A stretch of DNA of 64,000 bases, taken from positions 1,240,001 to 1,304,000 of the forward strand of contig NC_015554.1 of assembly GCF_000213655.1 (NCBI RefSeq). Direction: 5' to 3'. The translations under genes and the position numbers were made by a program. The notes beneath the pieces are model-generated. The model was given only the letters and a program-made list of their open reading frames with translations. It made no database searches and was not told the DNA's origin. Below, piece by piece: positions 1 to 9,670 of this stretch. The number at the start of each line of letters is the position of its first letter. Position 1 is the first letter of the stretch. This DNA is from Alteromonas naphthalenivorans. GTDB lineage: Bacteria; Pseudomonadota; Gammaproteobacteria; Enterobacterales; Alteromonadaceae.

Positions 1-173
1 TCACCTAATACTATCCATCGCGATCACTCAATACCATCGATGCAGATCACTTTTTGGTCAAAATGGTATTGAGTGATCGGCTTGAATGGTATCGTTCAAT
101 TTATACTCATTTTTGTCTATCCAGTAGGTGTTTTTAACCGTTATCCTTTTCATTTTTGATGATGAGAATAACC

Positions 174-1719
174 ATGCCAACGGCACCTATTTCAATGCGT
201 AAACTTAAAGAGATTTTAAGACTAAAATACGACTGTAAACTCAGTCATCGAAAGATAGCAAACAGCTTATCTATTTCACCTTCAATTGTTTCTAAATATG
301 CCTGTAAATCAGCAGAGTTAGGTATCACTTGCTGGCCACTTGATGAAAAATGGGATGATCATTCTCTGCAACGAGCATTCTTCAAAACAAAGCCCCGACT
401 AAAAGGCTTTAGTATTCCTGACTGGTTGTTAGTTCAGCAGGAGCTGCGACCCAAAACCATGACGCTATTGCTGCTTTGGCAAGAATACAAAGAGCGACAC
501 GAGGAAGGATTTTACAGTTACACCCACTTCTGCCGACAGTACAAGGCATGGCTTAAATGTCAAAAAACCGTCCATGCGACAAAACCATAAAGCAGGTGAA
601 AAACTGTTTGTTGATTACTGCGGCCCAACTATGAATATTGTTGATGCTAGTACAGGTGAATACCGTACAGCTCAAGTGTTTGTCGCAGTTATGGGCGCAT
701 CTAATTATACGTATGCGGAGGCAACGTATAGCCAAAAGCTAGAAGATTGGGTGATGAGTCATGCTCGTTGTTTTGAGTTTCTTGGTGGTGTGCCAGAGCT
801 GGTAATCCCTGACAACTTAAAAAGTGCGGTAACTAAACCTTGTCGATATGAGCCTGATTTAAATCCAACCTACCAACAATTGGCGACACACTACAATACG
901 GTCATTGTGCCTGCTAGACCTTATAAGCCCAAGGATAAAGCCAAAGCAGAAGTGGGTGTGCAAATTGTCGAACGCTGGATAATGGCACGGCTTCGCAATG
1001 AAAGCTTCTTTAGCTTGCGCCAATTAAACCTAAAGATACAAAAACTGCTTGTCGACTTAAACCAGCGGAAAATGAAGAAGCACCCTGGTTCAAGGCTCAG
1101 TCAGTTTGAATCCATTGATAAACCTGCTCTCAAACCACTACCCACACAGGCTTACAGTTACACCTTAGTCAAACAAGTAAGCGTGCATATTGATTATCAT
1201 GTCGAAGTTGAAAAACACTACTACTCAGTACCTCATACCTTGATCAAACAAAAGCTTGAAGCCCATGCCACAGGTCAACTGGTGACACTTTACCATCAGG
1301 GTGTTCAAGTAGCCGTTCATCCAAGATCACACCGAGAAGGTGCACACACTACGCTTGATCTACATATGCCAATAGCTCATCAAAAGCAGCAGCAATGGAC
1401 ACCACAACGGTTCGAGCGTTGGGCAGCTAAGTTCGGTGGTTCAACGGAGCAGTTTGTTATGCAATTGATGCAAGCTAAAAAGCATCCAGAACAAAGCTAC
1501 CGTGCTTGTATGGGGTTATTAAGCCTAGGTAAGAAGTTTACTGACCAACGTCTTGAAGCAGCCTGTCATCGCGCATTAGCCACAGGTGTTACTCGCGTAA
1601 AACAAGTAAAAAACATTTTAGAAAAGGGCTTGGATAAGCAACCCTTACCACAAGCTCAAGGTGATTTACTACAAGATATTGATCATAAAAATATCCGCGG
1701 CAACAACTATTACCATTAA
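174..1719 (+). pseudogene. istA: IstA transposase of IS21 element A, frameshifted
   Basis: This is the DDE integrase-like transposase of an IS21 element. The N-terminal part (174-590) has the helix-turn-helix around LSHRKIANSLSISPSIVSKY. The second part (574-1719) starts at [18 protein letters not shown] and has the catalytic acidic residues in [16 protein letters not shown] and [14 protein letters not shown]. The two halves lie in different frames. Comparison with the intact IstA at 7292-8830 (WLKKQKRSMRQHH) puts the break in a run of six A at 562-567; one A fewer would give a continuous protein of about 515 residues. It could be a disabling insertion, a slippage site or a sequencing error. 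The start may be any of several ATG codons at 159-174. IstB follows 28 bp downstream. Confidence 0.85.
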
Positions 1720-1747
1720 TCAAAACTAACAAACCAAAGGAAATCTT

Positions 1748-2512
1748 ATGCAAAATATCAATCAACAAGTCAATAACCAGTTAAGTAACTTAAAGCTAAG
1801 CGGTATACGTGATGCACTATTGCAGCAATATGAGCAACCCAATCTATACGTAGAACAAAGTTTCGAAGAGCGGCTAAGTTTATTGCTTGAGCATGAAATA
1901 ACACAGCGTGACCAGCGTAAAATTGATCGCTTAACTCGTCAAGCAAAGTTCAGAGTTGGCGGCACACTGGCTCAACTAAACTATGGCGCAGCACGACAAC
2001 TCGATAAAACTCAGATCCGTTCATTAGCACAAGGTGAATGGCTTCGCCTTCATCAAAACATCTTGATCACGGGCGCAACGGGGTGTGGCAAAACTTACCT
2101 CGCTTGCGCGCTTGGTCAAAACCACTGCCAACAAGGGAGTAGCGTTTATTATTTTAGGCTTAAAGAGCTATTAGAAAAGATGTTCTTAGCGCAAGCCGAT
2201 GGTAGTTATCGAAAACTGATCAACAAGCTTAGCTCTGCCAATTTACTGATCCTAGATGATTGGGGATTAGAGCCATTAACAGCTCAACAACGCAGTGATT
2301 TACTGGAATTAATTGATGCGAGATATGACACAAAATCGACCTTAATTGCCAGCCAATTACCGATAGAAAATTGGTATGAAATGATCGGAGAATCGACACA
2401 TGCTGATGCGATCCTAGATCGGCTTGTTCACGGAGCAATAAAGTTGGAATTAAAAGGCGAATCGATGCGAAAAAAACTAAATTCCTTGACTGATGGCGAT
2501 CACTCAAGTTAG
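1748..2512 (+). CDS. istB: IstB, transposition helper ATPase of IS21 element A
   Basis: The 254-residue protein is the AAA+ helper ATPase that assembles with IstA during IS21 transposition. Walker A is GATGCGKT (about residues 108-115) and Walker B is LLILDDWG (about 165-172). The N-terminal 90 residues include the family motif SFEERLSLLLEHE. Length is normal for IstB. It begins after AAAGGAAATCTT, a usable ribosome binding site, and lies in an operon with istA. It looks complete, so if istA is truly broken the element could move only with help in trans. Confidence 0.93.
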   Translation: MQNINQQVNNQLSNLKLSGIRDALLQQYEQPNLYVEQSFEERLSLLLEHEITQRDQRKIDRLTRQAKFRVGGTLAQLNYGAARQLDKTQIRSLAQGEWLRLHQNILITGATGCGKTYLACALGQNHCQQGSSVYYFRLKELLEKMFLAQADGSYRKLINKLSSANLLILDDWGLEPLTAQQRSDLLELIDARYDTKSTLIASQLPIENWYEMIGESTHADAILDRLVHGAIKLELKGESMRKKLNSLTDGDHSS

Positions 2513-2591
2513 ATTTTACTAAGGTCTACTGGCAGACAAAAAAGTGATCGGCTTGAATAGTATTGACCGATCGGCTTCATGGTATTACGCA

Positions 2592-3796
2592 GAAAATAAT
2601 CGAAATGATTCGGAATCAGCTTTTAATCAGTTTAGAAAGAACAAAATAGATCTTCTAAAAAGGTATCAACGAAATCACCCATATTTGTTTAATTTTGAGG
2701 TAGCTGACTACGTTGAGGATGAAATTGAATTACCGGAAACGGTTACTCAGACCTCTAACCTGGTATATCTAGACTACGATAGTGCGCAGCTTGTCGTTTC
2801 TTTTATTGATTTTGAGTACGAGTCTTTTTTCGTCCAAGATTTAGCGAAAAAAAATAGTCAATATAGGCTGCTTTATTCAACTCCAACTTTGTTAATACTC
2901 GAATTTGATTTTACTCAGCCTTATGTATCTGACGAAGTTGTAGAAAGTGTAAGCTCCTTCATTCAATTAGCGGGGGAGGAAAATGTAGAGTATCAGGGCA
3001 GAAAAACAACCTCAGAAGAATTTGAGTACTACGAATTAGATGCTTTGAAGGGGACTATTAGCTTAGATCTCAGCCAGCTAGCTGACGATAGCAGGCTATC
3101 AACCCATGGCGTACTTAACCCATTTAGACTTTTCGAGCGCTTATATAAGACTCAGCAGTTGGGCCTAAAAAATATTAGCGCGCATGACCGATATCAACTG
3201 GATAGAAATTATTTTTTTGGGACAGTTAAAAAGCCCCTTAAAGTAAAGTTAGCATTAGCAGCTAAGCGTTTAATGCTAGAAGGAGATAATTTAACTTCAG
3301 TTGCTTTTGAAGAGTTATCAGATGGTGAGTCGCAGTTACTGCAGATATTAGCGATATTAAAATTATATTCGCAGGAAAATACTCTATTTTTACTCGACGA
3401 ACCAGAGACGCATTTAATCCAGCCTGGCGAACTTCTTTTCATAAGTACGTTTCTGATGCGTTAAATGCCGGTAACAAAGGAACAAAATCACAGGTTTTTC
3501 TCTCGACACATTCTCCATTTATGGTCTCTTCTCTCAAGTGCCAAAATGTTTATCAATTCCGGCGAGATGACAACGGATTTATACGGATGAACATGGTGCA
3601 AAACGAGACTTACGGGGCATCATTTGATGTGCTAATAAAAGAGCTATTTGGATTACGTTCGTTGATTTCACAAAGTGTAATCTACGAAATACGTGTACAA
3701 TTAGAAAAAGGAGATGAACACGCCAAAAAATGGATTAAGAAAAATCTTGGTTTATCTGCGGAGAAAGCCTATTTAATAAGGAAGTTAAGCCAGTAA
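2592..3796 (+). pseudogene. ABC/AAA-type ATPase remnant (PtuA-like), 5' truncated by IS21 and frameshifted
   Basis: This is the C-terminal part of an SMC/OLD-like AAA ATPase. The signature LSDGESQLLQILAIL (about 3318-3362) is followed by Walker B LLFLLDEPETH-type sequence (FLLDEPETHL, 3387-3416). No Walker A is present: sequence before base 2592 is IS21 DNA, whose right end supplies an in-frame ATG at 2544. Just after Walker B the frame breaks at 3414-3418. One extra A in TTTAATCC would give HLNPAWRTSFHKYVSDAL and join it to the downstream frame, which holds the H-loop STHSPFMVSS and ends at 3796. The stop overlaps the next gene's ATG (TAATG). ATPase plus HNH partner resembles the Septu defence pair; other ATPase/HNH systems are possible. 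It cannot be functional as read. Confidence 0.82.
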
Positions 3797-4920
3797 TGCT
3801 GTTTAAGTTGTCACCAGATTCGCCTAGGTTTAAGGTGTTTGATTTGCTTAATGCAGAGCTACTCTTTTTTCTAGAACATGCAGCAAGTGCTGACGAGTTT
3901 GATCGCACGCTTTTTACAGAAGGTGCGGTTGGGGATGCATGTTGGGAAAATGCTCGAGAAAACTACCCTAGAGCACAAAGCGCGCTTACAAGGGACAAGT
4001 TTGAATTTCTCTTTGATTCGATAAACGCAGCAGGGGAGGACATCAAAACTCGATTGTATGATGCTGTGTATAGTAACCAGAGCTTTAGTGTTTTCTTCGA
4101 TAATCCAGTCAGAGACATATTGGACTTTTTACCACCAGAATGTTTCGCAAAGTAAAAAGCAATATCAACTCACCTCTACTGCGCTACAAAGGATTTAATT
4201 CCTATCATAAGAGCTGCTGGTGGAACTGATATTACGGCGCATTTCAATGCGTTCAGAGCACAAGCAGTTAACGGAAATATTTGTAAAGCGTGTGGAATGA
4301 AAGAGCTGGCAGCATTCAGAGCGGGTATAGTGGATGGTGAACAGTGGAGAGCTGACTACGACCATCAGTTATGTAAGTCAAAATATCCCATATTTGCGGT
4401 ACACCCAGATAATCTAATTCCCTTATGTGATGTTTGTAATCAAGATGCGAAAAAAGCGAAAGATCTTTTTAAGTATAAAAAACGAAGAGAGCGATTGGCA
4501 TTTTATCCCTATGCAGAAGAAGCTCAGTCTTCACTGAAGATTGAAATTAGCGAAGCTCGCGACCCGGAACCGAAAATTAAAGTTGTGTGGGATGAACAGG
4601 ATGCTAACGTTCTAGATAAATTAAATACATGGGACGAAATATATGAAATCCGCAGTCGAGTAGAAGGGAAGTTTAGAGCATTTGAGCAAGTGATAATAAA
4701 TAAATGCAACACTAGAGACTCGGAAGAACTGACATTACAAATAAGAATCTTTTCAAGAGAACCTGAAATCGACACTCTAAAAACGGAAGAATGGTCTTTT
4801 TGGTACTTTAAACTTTTTTCTGCTATTAAGCCTTCTGATATTGAACCTTTTGTCGCTAAATCTGATTTTGTTCAACAGCAAGGTGAAGATGGCGGCGATT
4901 TTATTTTAAATGGTAATTGA
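3796..4920 (+). pseudogene. HNH endonuclease (PtuB-like) with in-frame stop
   Basis: The frame opens at an ATG overlapping the ATPase stop, runs 119 codons to a TAA at 4153-4155, then continues open in the same frame to 4920. Read through the stop it would be 374 residues. The HNH/zinc core lies after the stop: NICKACGM (about 4271-4297), YDHQLCKSKYPIFAVHPDNL (about 4360-4417) and LCDVCNQDAKKAKD. The cysteine pair CKAC is upstream of the first ATG after the stop (4297), so that ATG is unlikely to be a native start. The coupled start and the shared frame argue for one gene interrupted by a nonsense change. In Septu-like systems the HNH protein is the effector nuclease acting with the ATPase. 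Whether a shortened product is made is unknown. Confidence 0.75.
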
Positions 4921-4965
4921 TAGGGTTCTTTATAATTTTTTAGTTTAAACAGGGATGTAAAAAAC

Positions 4966-5958
4966 TTGAGAGTGTTTATAGCCAATTTTGGCGAAGAAAA
5001 TTGCGAATGGACAGTCTGTAAAGCAAAAGGCACTGTCGCAACGATGAACGATGTCGAGGCACAGCCTCTCTGGGAACAAGGTAAACGGGAAGAATACATC
5101 ATTTCTCGAATGAAGAATGATAAATCAGCCAGAGGACTGCCACCGACCAGATCAACCGCATCCCGTTGGTACAACCTCATGACGATCATCTCCGAGACAG
5201 CTGATGATCTCTGGATTCATAGAGATGGCGAGAAGCTATACTGGACTGTTTCAAAAAATGCCCCTCATTTTTTTGAAAACAAGAAAGAGCCTGTTGACCG
5301 AAAAAGAGAAGTTGTTGTCTGTCATAAACCATGTGAGCCATGGTCAGACCGCAGCAAATCAGGGCAACAGCTTCTATGGCACGGTCTTCATCCAAAAGCA
5401 AAAGATTTCTTATCAACCGAAGCCACACTCCAGCAACTAAAACCTGAAAATGCTGAATATGCTATCGCTTTAATAAATGGCGAAGATCTATCGCCTTGGC
5501 ATGAGCAGGAACTGTGGAAAAAGAAAAATGCCAATGCTTCAAAAGAATATAATCCTGTAACCTATGCGAACAGCGCCAGAAAAGCAGCTATGCGAATGTC
5601 TAGAATGGCGTTTACGACAGCGAAGCAATCTAATGGCCAAACAGTAGAAAGGGCGGTTAAAAATAAGGATGTGAAGTTTCGCAATGAAATGGAGCTGGAA
5701 GACTACATAACCGCGTTGATTGAAGCTCAGGAGGGGATGTGTGCATTATCAGAGTTGCCTCTTGAAATGGACGAAGTCAATGGCGACAAAGAGCTTGTTT
5801 GTTCCTTGGACAGAATCGATAGCAACGGTCACTACGAGAGAGATAATCTTCAAGTAGTTTGCCGATTTATCAACCGCTGGAAAAGTGATTCGGATAATGA
5901 TGAGTTTAGGAGATTGCTGAAAATTTTGGGAACCAACTGCATGAATCAAAATAACTAA
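4966..5958 (+). CDS. HNH-type nuclease domain protein, function unknown
   Basis: The protein is 330 residues from a TTG start at 4966, as no ATG precedes the conserved-looking N-terminus RVFIANFGEENCEW. The last third carries an HNH-like fold: CALSELPLEM, then CSLDRIDSNGHYERDNLQVV and CRFINRWKSD (about residues 262-313). This resembles the SLDRIDS...NLQ.VC..N..K arrangement of HNH nucleases. The N-terminal half (TVATMNDVEAQPLW, ASRWYNLMTIISETADDLWI) is not a domain I can name; it looks like a DNA- or nucleotide-recognition module, which is inference. It starts 45 bp after the HNH pseudogene and is intact, unlike its neighbours. It may be a restriction-like defence protein or a component of the decayed system upstream. 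Confidence 0.7.
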   Translation: MRVFIANFGEENCEWTVCKAKGTVATMNDVEAQPLWEQGKREEYIISRMKNDKSARGLPPTRSTASRWYNLMTIISETADDLWIHRDGEKLYWTVSKNAPHFFENKKEPVDRKREVVVCHKPCEPWSDRSKSGQQLLWHGLHPKAKDFLSTEATLQQLKPENAEYAIALINGEDLSPWHEQELWKKKNANASKEYNPVTYANSARKAAMRMSRMAFTTAKQSNGQTVERAVKNKDVKFRNEMELEDYITALIEAQEGMCALSELPLEMDEVNGDKELVCSLDRIDSNGHYERDNLQVVCRFINRWKSDSDNDEFRRLLKILGTNCMNQNN

Positions 5959-6097
5959 TGTAGCTTTCCTTTTCGCAGCGTCGAATTGATAACACCAGAT
6001 AAAAAATGCGGGTAAAAGTTACTGGGGGAATATGGTTTGCTTAGAGTCAAACACCAAAAATGTTCCCAGCTGCCAAAATACATGGAGGTAATAAAGA

Positions 6098-7086
6098 ATG
6101 GTCAAAAAGTGCAGTTACAACCATGGAAATGGCGAAACCTGTAAGCATCCAGCAGAAGAAAAAGCGCTTAATGAGGCAGAGCTGTGCCTATTCCATCAAA
6201 CTATAAGGCAGGGCGATGCTCAAAAGCGTTTTTGGTGGAGATTGAAACGACTGGATATAAAGGGAGATGGTGATTGGAGAGGCTTTAACTTCCCAATAAC
6301 TAAAGAGCTGGAAAATGTGGTGTGTAAAACATCATTGAGATTACAAAATTCGAGCCTTTATGGAGTCAAAATAAAACAGGGCGTGTTTGAAGGCAATGTA
6401 GATATGACTGGTTGTGAAATTAGCAGTTTGGAACTACAAACCTGCAAATTCAAAGGCTCAGTTGATCTTAGCGGACTAGAGTTTAGCTTTTTTAAAGCTG
6501 CGTCTATTGAAGTAGAAGAAAGTTTTATCGCAAAAGAAGTAAAGTTTGATGGTGAGTTCTTTATTTCGGGAGCTTTAAAACAGTCAGCTAACTTCAACCG
6601 TTGCCACTTCTCTAGTAAGGCAACATTTATACAAACTAAAACCGTTTCATTATCTGTAAGCTCGGCATTTAGTTTTACTGTAGCCGGCCCATCTTTAGTA
6701 ATAACCCAGAAACCTGGACCTGAAGCTGATACTTGGACAAAGATTAAATATCAGTATAGAAATTATAGGTCATTTCTCAAAAGCCGAATTCGCCACTATA
6801 TTCGAATCTTCGTGGGATTTGTGAAAAAGCATCTACGTAAAATAAGAGCAATTATTCTCAGAGCATTCAACCGTTATCGCGTTAGATTTCCACACAGGCG
6901 AGAACATGTAGTTCTGTATGTTCTTTTCAATAGTAGAGCCATGCTTGAAGAAATAAGCTTTGCGGACCCCAAAGGAGTTACTTTCAACGGAGTAAGACTT
7001 TCTGAAGCGAGTTTTCGAAATACTGACCTTCGCGGCGTTAATTTTATAGGGAATGATTGGCGGCAGAAAAAGGTTAGGCGCAATGG
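6098..7086 (+). pseudogene. Pentapeptide-repeat membrane protein, N-terminal part (split by IS21)
   Basis: This is the 5' section of a gene interrupted at 7086 by IS21 element B. It begins MVKKCSYNHGNGETCKHPAE with a Cys/His set (C5, C15, C31, H34 region, ELCLFHQ) that may bind a metal. Pentapeptide-like segments follow (SSLYGVKIKQGVFEGNVDMT, FKGSVDLSGLEF, VTFNGVRLSEASFRNTDLRG, VNFIG). A Lys/Arg-rich stretch lies between about residues 225 and 270. The open frame runs 17 codons into the insertion and ends in IS-encoded residues. Deleting 7087-9670 joins it in frame to 9671-10274, giving 530 residues. Start ATG 6098 follows GGAGGTAATAAAG. The function of such pentapeptide/2-TM proteins is not established. 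Confidence 0.83.
7082..7086. repeat. Target-site duplication AATGG, left copy
   Basis: AATGG directly abuts the IS terminus TGCATGTTCC at 7087. The same five bases directly follow the right terminus TACGCA at 9666-9670. Five base pairs is a usual duplication length for IS21 elements. Confidence 0.9.
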
Positions 7087-7104
7087 TGCATGTTCCGGCC
7101 CATT

Positions 7105-7179
7105 CCGATCACCCATTTCGGTTCAATCCGATCAGTGATTTCGGTCTAATCCGATCGCTTATTTCGGAGTTACCCGATC
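7105..7179. repeat. 23-bp repeat array in the IS21 B left end (probable IstA binding sites)
   Basis: CCGATC recurs at 7105, 7128, 7151 and 7174, exactly 23 bp apart. Units 1-3 each have ATTTCGG 10 bp downstream. An inverted copy (TTTCCGAAATCACTGATCGG) follows at 7193-7212. IS21 elements are known for multiple terminal repeats; here they likely bind IstA and overlap the istA promoter region. Confidence 0.8.
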
Positions 7180-7291
7180 AAAAATGACGTTTTTCCGAAA
7201 TCACTGATCGGAATCCCGAAATCTTCTTCTTTTTCTCACTAAATCAATTGGTAAGCTCAACTTCATCACTTGATTGAAGGAACGAGCTGCC

Positions 7292-8830
7292 ATGGCGAGA
7301 AAGAGAACCGATATGAGAAAAATTAAAGACGTCCTGCGTCTCAAATTCGAAGTAGGATTAAGTCATCGAGACATCGGCCAATGCTTAAGTCTCGGTCCTT
7401 CAACCGTGAGTGAAATACTCTCGCGCTTTAAATCCAGTGATTTATCGTGGCCGTTACCGGAAGCGATCAACGATAAAACGCTCGAGGCTCAGTTGTATAA
7501 CACTGGTCCCGTTCAGCGCCAAAAACGGCTGCCTGACTTTATGCTTATGCAGCAAGAGTTGAAGCGTAAAGGCATGACTAAGCTGTTACTGTGGGAAGAA
7601 TATTGCGCCGAGGATAGTGCGTCAGCTTATGGTTACACGCAGTTTTGCGAGCATTATCAGCGATGGCTTAAAAAGCAGAAGCGTAGTATGCGCCAGCACC
7701 ATATTGCGGGCGACAAGTTGTTTATTGACTACTGCGGGCCGACAGTACCTATTGTTAATCCCGATACAGGCGAAGTGCGTTATCACGCACAAATCTTTGT
7801 AGCGACTTTAGGTGCGACCAACTACACGTATGTTGAAGCTGGCCGCTCACAACGTGAAGAAGACTGGATAATGGCGCACGTAAGAACGTTCCGCTACCTT
7901 GGCGGTGTACCCCGTTTACTTGTGCCGGATAACCTGAAATCAGCCGTTACCAAAGCCCACCGTTACGCACCCACGATGAATGAAAACTACGCCAAAATGG
8001 CGCGGCATTATGGCTGCGCCATCGTTCCGGCAAGACCTTACAAACCGAAGGATAAGGCCAAAGCAGAAAATGCGGTACTGATTGTTGAACGCTGGATATT
8101 AATGCGATTACGCCGGGAGTGCTTTTACACCTTAGCGAGCCTTAACGCACGTATCAAAGTGTTAATGGAAGAGTTAAATAATCGGCCGCAGCGCTTACAT
8201 CCAGGCTCTCGCCGTGAGCAGTTTGAACTGCTCGATAAGCCCGCGTTAATGCCATTGCCTGGCACCACGTATGAGTACATAGACAGTAAACGGGCCAAAG
8301 TTGGGCCGGATTACCATGTGCTGTACCAAAAGCATGCTTACTCTGTACCGCACACCTTAGTGGGCAACACAGTGACCATCGAAGCTAGTGGCAGCGTGAT
8401 TAGCATCTATCACCAAAATCAACTGGTGACACAGCACGCTAAATCAGCAAAAGACGGCGGCTTCTCAACGCAAAAAGAACACATGCCGGACAGCCATGTA
8501 AAACAGCGCTTCAGCGCTGAACGCTTATTGCACTGGGCTGAGAATATTGGTGTAGGTACGCGCGGTGTGGTGCAGTGGCACATCCATAGCCGTCAACATC
8601 CAGAGCAAGCGATTAAAAGCTGCCTAGCCATTCTAAATCTCACTAAACAGCATGGTGCTGCGCGACTTGAAGCCGCTTGCCAAAAGGCGTTACTGCTAGA
8701 ACGCCCTCACAGAAGCGTTGTGATGAACTTACTCAAACATCACCAAGAAAGCGTACCGAGCACCGCTGTCGAGCAAGATGAACAACCTGTTACCCACCAC
8801 AATATCCGCGGCCAATATTACTATCAATAG
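7292..8830 (+). CDS. istA: IstA transposase of IS21 element B
   Basis: The protein is 512 residues from ATG 7292 (an alternative TTG lies at 7274). The N-terminal helix-turn-helix is in LSHRDIGQCLSLGPSTVSEI (about residues 24-43). The integrase core has acidic residues in LFIDYCGPTV (about 151), VPDNLKSAV (about 215) and AKAENAVLIVERW (about 254). A C-terminal DNA-binding part includes YSVPHTLVG. The gene is uninterrupted and of normal IS21 length. The downstream start of istB is 8 bp after the stop, as usual for coupled istAB, but istB itself is frameshifted. Confidence 0.95.
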   Translation: MARKRTDMRKIKDVLRLKFEVGLSHRDIGQCLSLGPSTVSEILSRFKSSDLSWPLPEAINDKTLEAQLYNTGPVQRQKRLPDFMLMQQELKRKGMTKLLLWEEYCAEDSASAYGYTQFCEHYQRWLKKQKRSMRQHHIAGDKLFIDYCGPTVPIVNPDTGEVRYHAQIFVATLGATNYTYVEAGRSQREEDWIMAHVRTFRYLGGVPRLLVPDNLKSAVTKAHRYAPTMNENYAKMARHYGCAIVPARPYKPKDKAKAENAVLIVERWILMRLRRECFYTLASLNARIKVLMEELNNRPQRLHPGSRREQFELLDKPALMPLPGTTYEYIDSKRAKVGPDYHVLYQKHAYSVPHTLVGNTVTIEASGSVISIYHQNQLVTQHAKSAKDGGFSTQKEHMPDSHVKQRFSAERLLHWAENIGVGTRGVVQWHIHSRQHPEQAIKSCLAILNLTKQHGAARLEAACQKALLLERPHRSVVMNLLKHHQESVPSTAVEQDEQPVTHHNIRGQYYYQ

Positions 8831-8838
8831 GACAACTC

Positions 8839-9586
8839 ATGACACAATCTCCAACTACAAGAGCAACTGCGTAGCTTACGGCTTGGGCACTTCGCTCAAG
8901 CGTTATTGCAACAACAAGGCCAAGCGACAACCTACGACGAGATGAGCTTCGAAGAACGCTTGGGATTACTGGCGCAGCACGAAATTCACTGTCGTCAAGA
9001 CAGCAAAGTGAAGCGTTTACTGCGGCAAGCAACCTTGCGCTTAGAAGCTCACGCCAGCCGATTGGAATACCGTGCAGAGCGCGGTCTACGCAAAGATAAA
9101 GTCGCCACACTGTTGAGCGGCCAATACTTACATCACGCCCATAACATTATCGTTACTGGTGCAACGGGGTGCGGTAAAACGTACTTCGCTTGCGCATTAG
9201 CCAGACAAGCCTGTGAACAGCATCATACAGTAAGATATTACCGGCTCGGCCAGCTTCTTGATGAGCTGAATATCGGTCACGCCGATGGCAGTTATCGACA
9301 ACAGCTTGCACAACTCGCCAAGAAAAAGCTACTCATCCTAGATGACTGGGGAATGGAAAAACTGAGTGCAAGACAGGCCAATGACTTACTTGACGTGATG
9401 GAAGAACGATATCAAAACACCAGCACCATTATCGCTAGCCAGTTGCCCGTTACCGAATGGTACAAACTCATCAGTAACCCCACCGTGGCAGATGCATTAC
9501 TCGACCGTTTACTGCACAACAGTCATCGAATTGAACTGGCTGGCGAATCGATGAGAAAACTAGACCAATCCGATCACTTAAGGTAA
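8839..9586 (+). pseudogene. istB: IstB helper ATPase of IS21 element B, frameshifted near its start
   Basis: An ATG at 8839 opens ATGACACAATCTCC and meets a TAG after 11 codons. The normal IstB N-terminus (NLQLQEQLRSLRLGHFAQAL) is present one frame over, immediately after the third codon, so one base is missing around 8845-8848. From the body of the gene onward the sequence is intact: SFEERLGLLAQHE, Walker A GATGCGKT, Walker B LLILDDWG. Translation could start at TTG 8906, giving 226 residues that lack about 20-25 N-terminal residues, or ATG 8942. Whether the shortened form can work with IstA is not known. Confidence 0.82.
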
Positions 9587-9665
9587 AACTGGCAAGGACG
9601 AAAAAGAAGAAGAAAAAGTGATCGGATAAAACCGAAACGACCGACCGGATTCACCGAAATACGCA

Positions 9666-9670
9666 AATGG
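9666..9670. repeat. Target-site duplication AATGG, right copy
   Basis: AATGG follows the right terminus TACGCA directly and matches 7082-7086. Reading frame continuity across one retained copy supports this boundary. Confidence 0.9.

Larger units (their letters stand above)
1..2591 (+). mobile_element. IS21-family insertion sequence A (left tip clipped)
   Basis: The element carries istA and istB in the order typical of IS21. The right end is placed at the terminal TACGCA at 2586-2591, the same terminal hexamer as the second IS21 copy of this window. The reverse complement of the right end (TGCGTAATACCAT) matches the window start from base 6 on (TAATACTAT), so the left terminus lies at, or a base or two before, position 1. 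The left end shows a 23-bp period: AATAC[T/C]AT at 7 and 30, GATCAC at 22 and 45. Related GATCAC and AATAC/TAT units recur at 2540-2585. The target duplication cannot be checked because the left flank is outside the window. Confidence 0.88.
7087..9665 (+). mobile_element. IS21-family insertion sequence B, complete, 2579 bp
   Basis: The element is bounded by imperfect inverted ends: TGCATGTTCCGG at the left and the reverse complement of the right end TGCGTATTTCGG, i.e. TG...CA termini. It is flanked by the 5-bp direct repeat AATGG. It encodes istA (7292-8830) and a frameshifted istB. The left end has a four-unit array of 23-bp repeats; the right end carries matching CCGATC/TTTCGG units (9570-9660). 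The flanks rejoin to one reading frame, so this is a simple insertion without loss of host sequence. It is related to, but clearly different from, element A, so it is a separate arrival rather than a duplicate. Confidence 0.95.

Noticed and set aside
4297..4920. Independent HNH gene starting at ATG 4297
   Set aside because: The zinc-binding CKAC lies upstream of this ATG in the same frame, and the frame is continuous with 3796-4152 except for one stop, so this is the 3' part of one interrupted gene.
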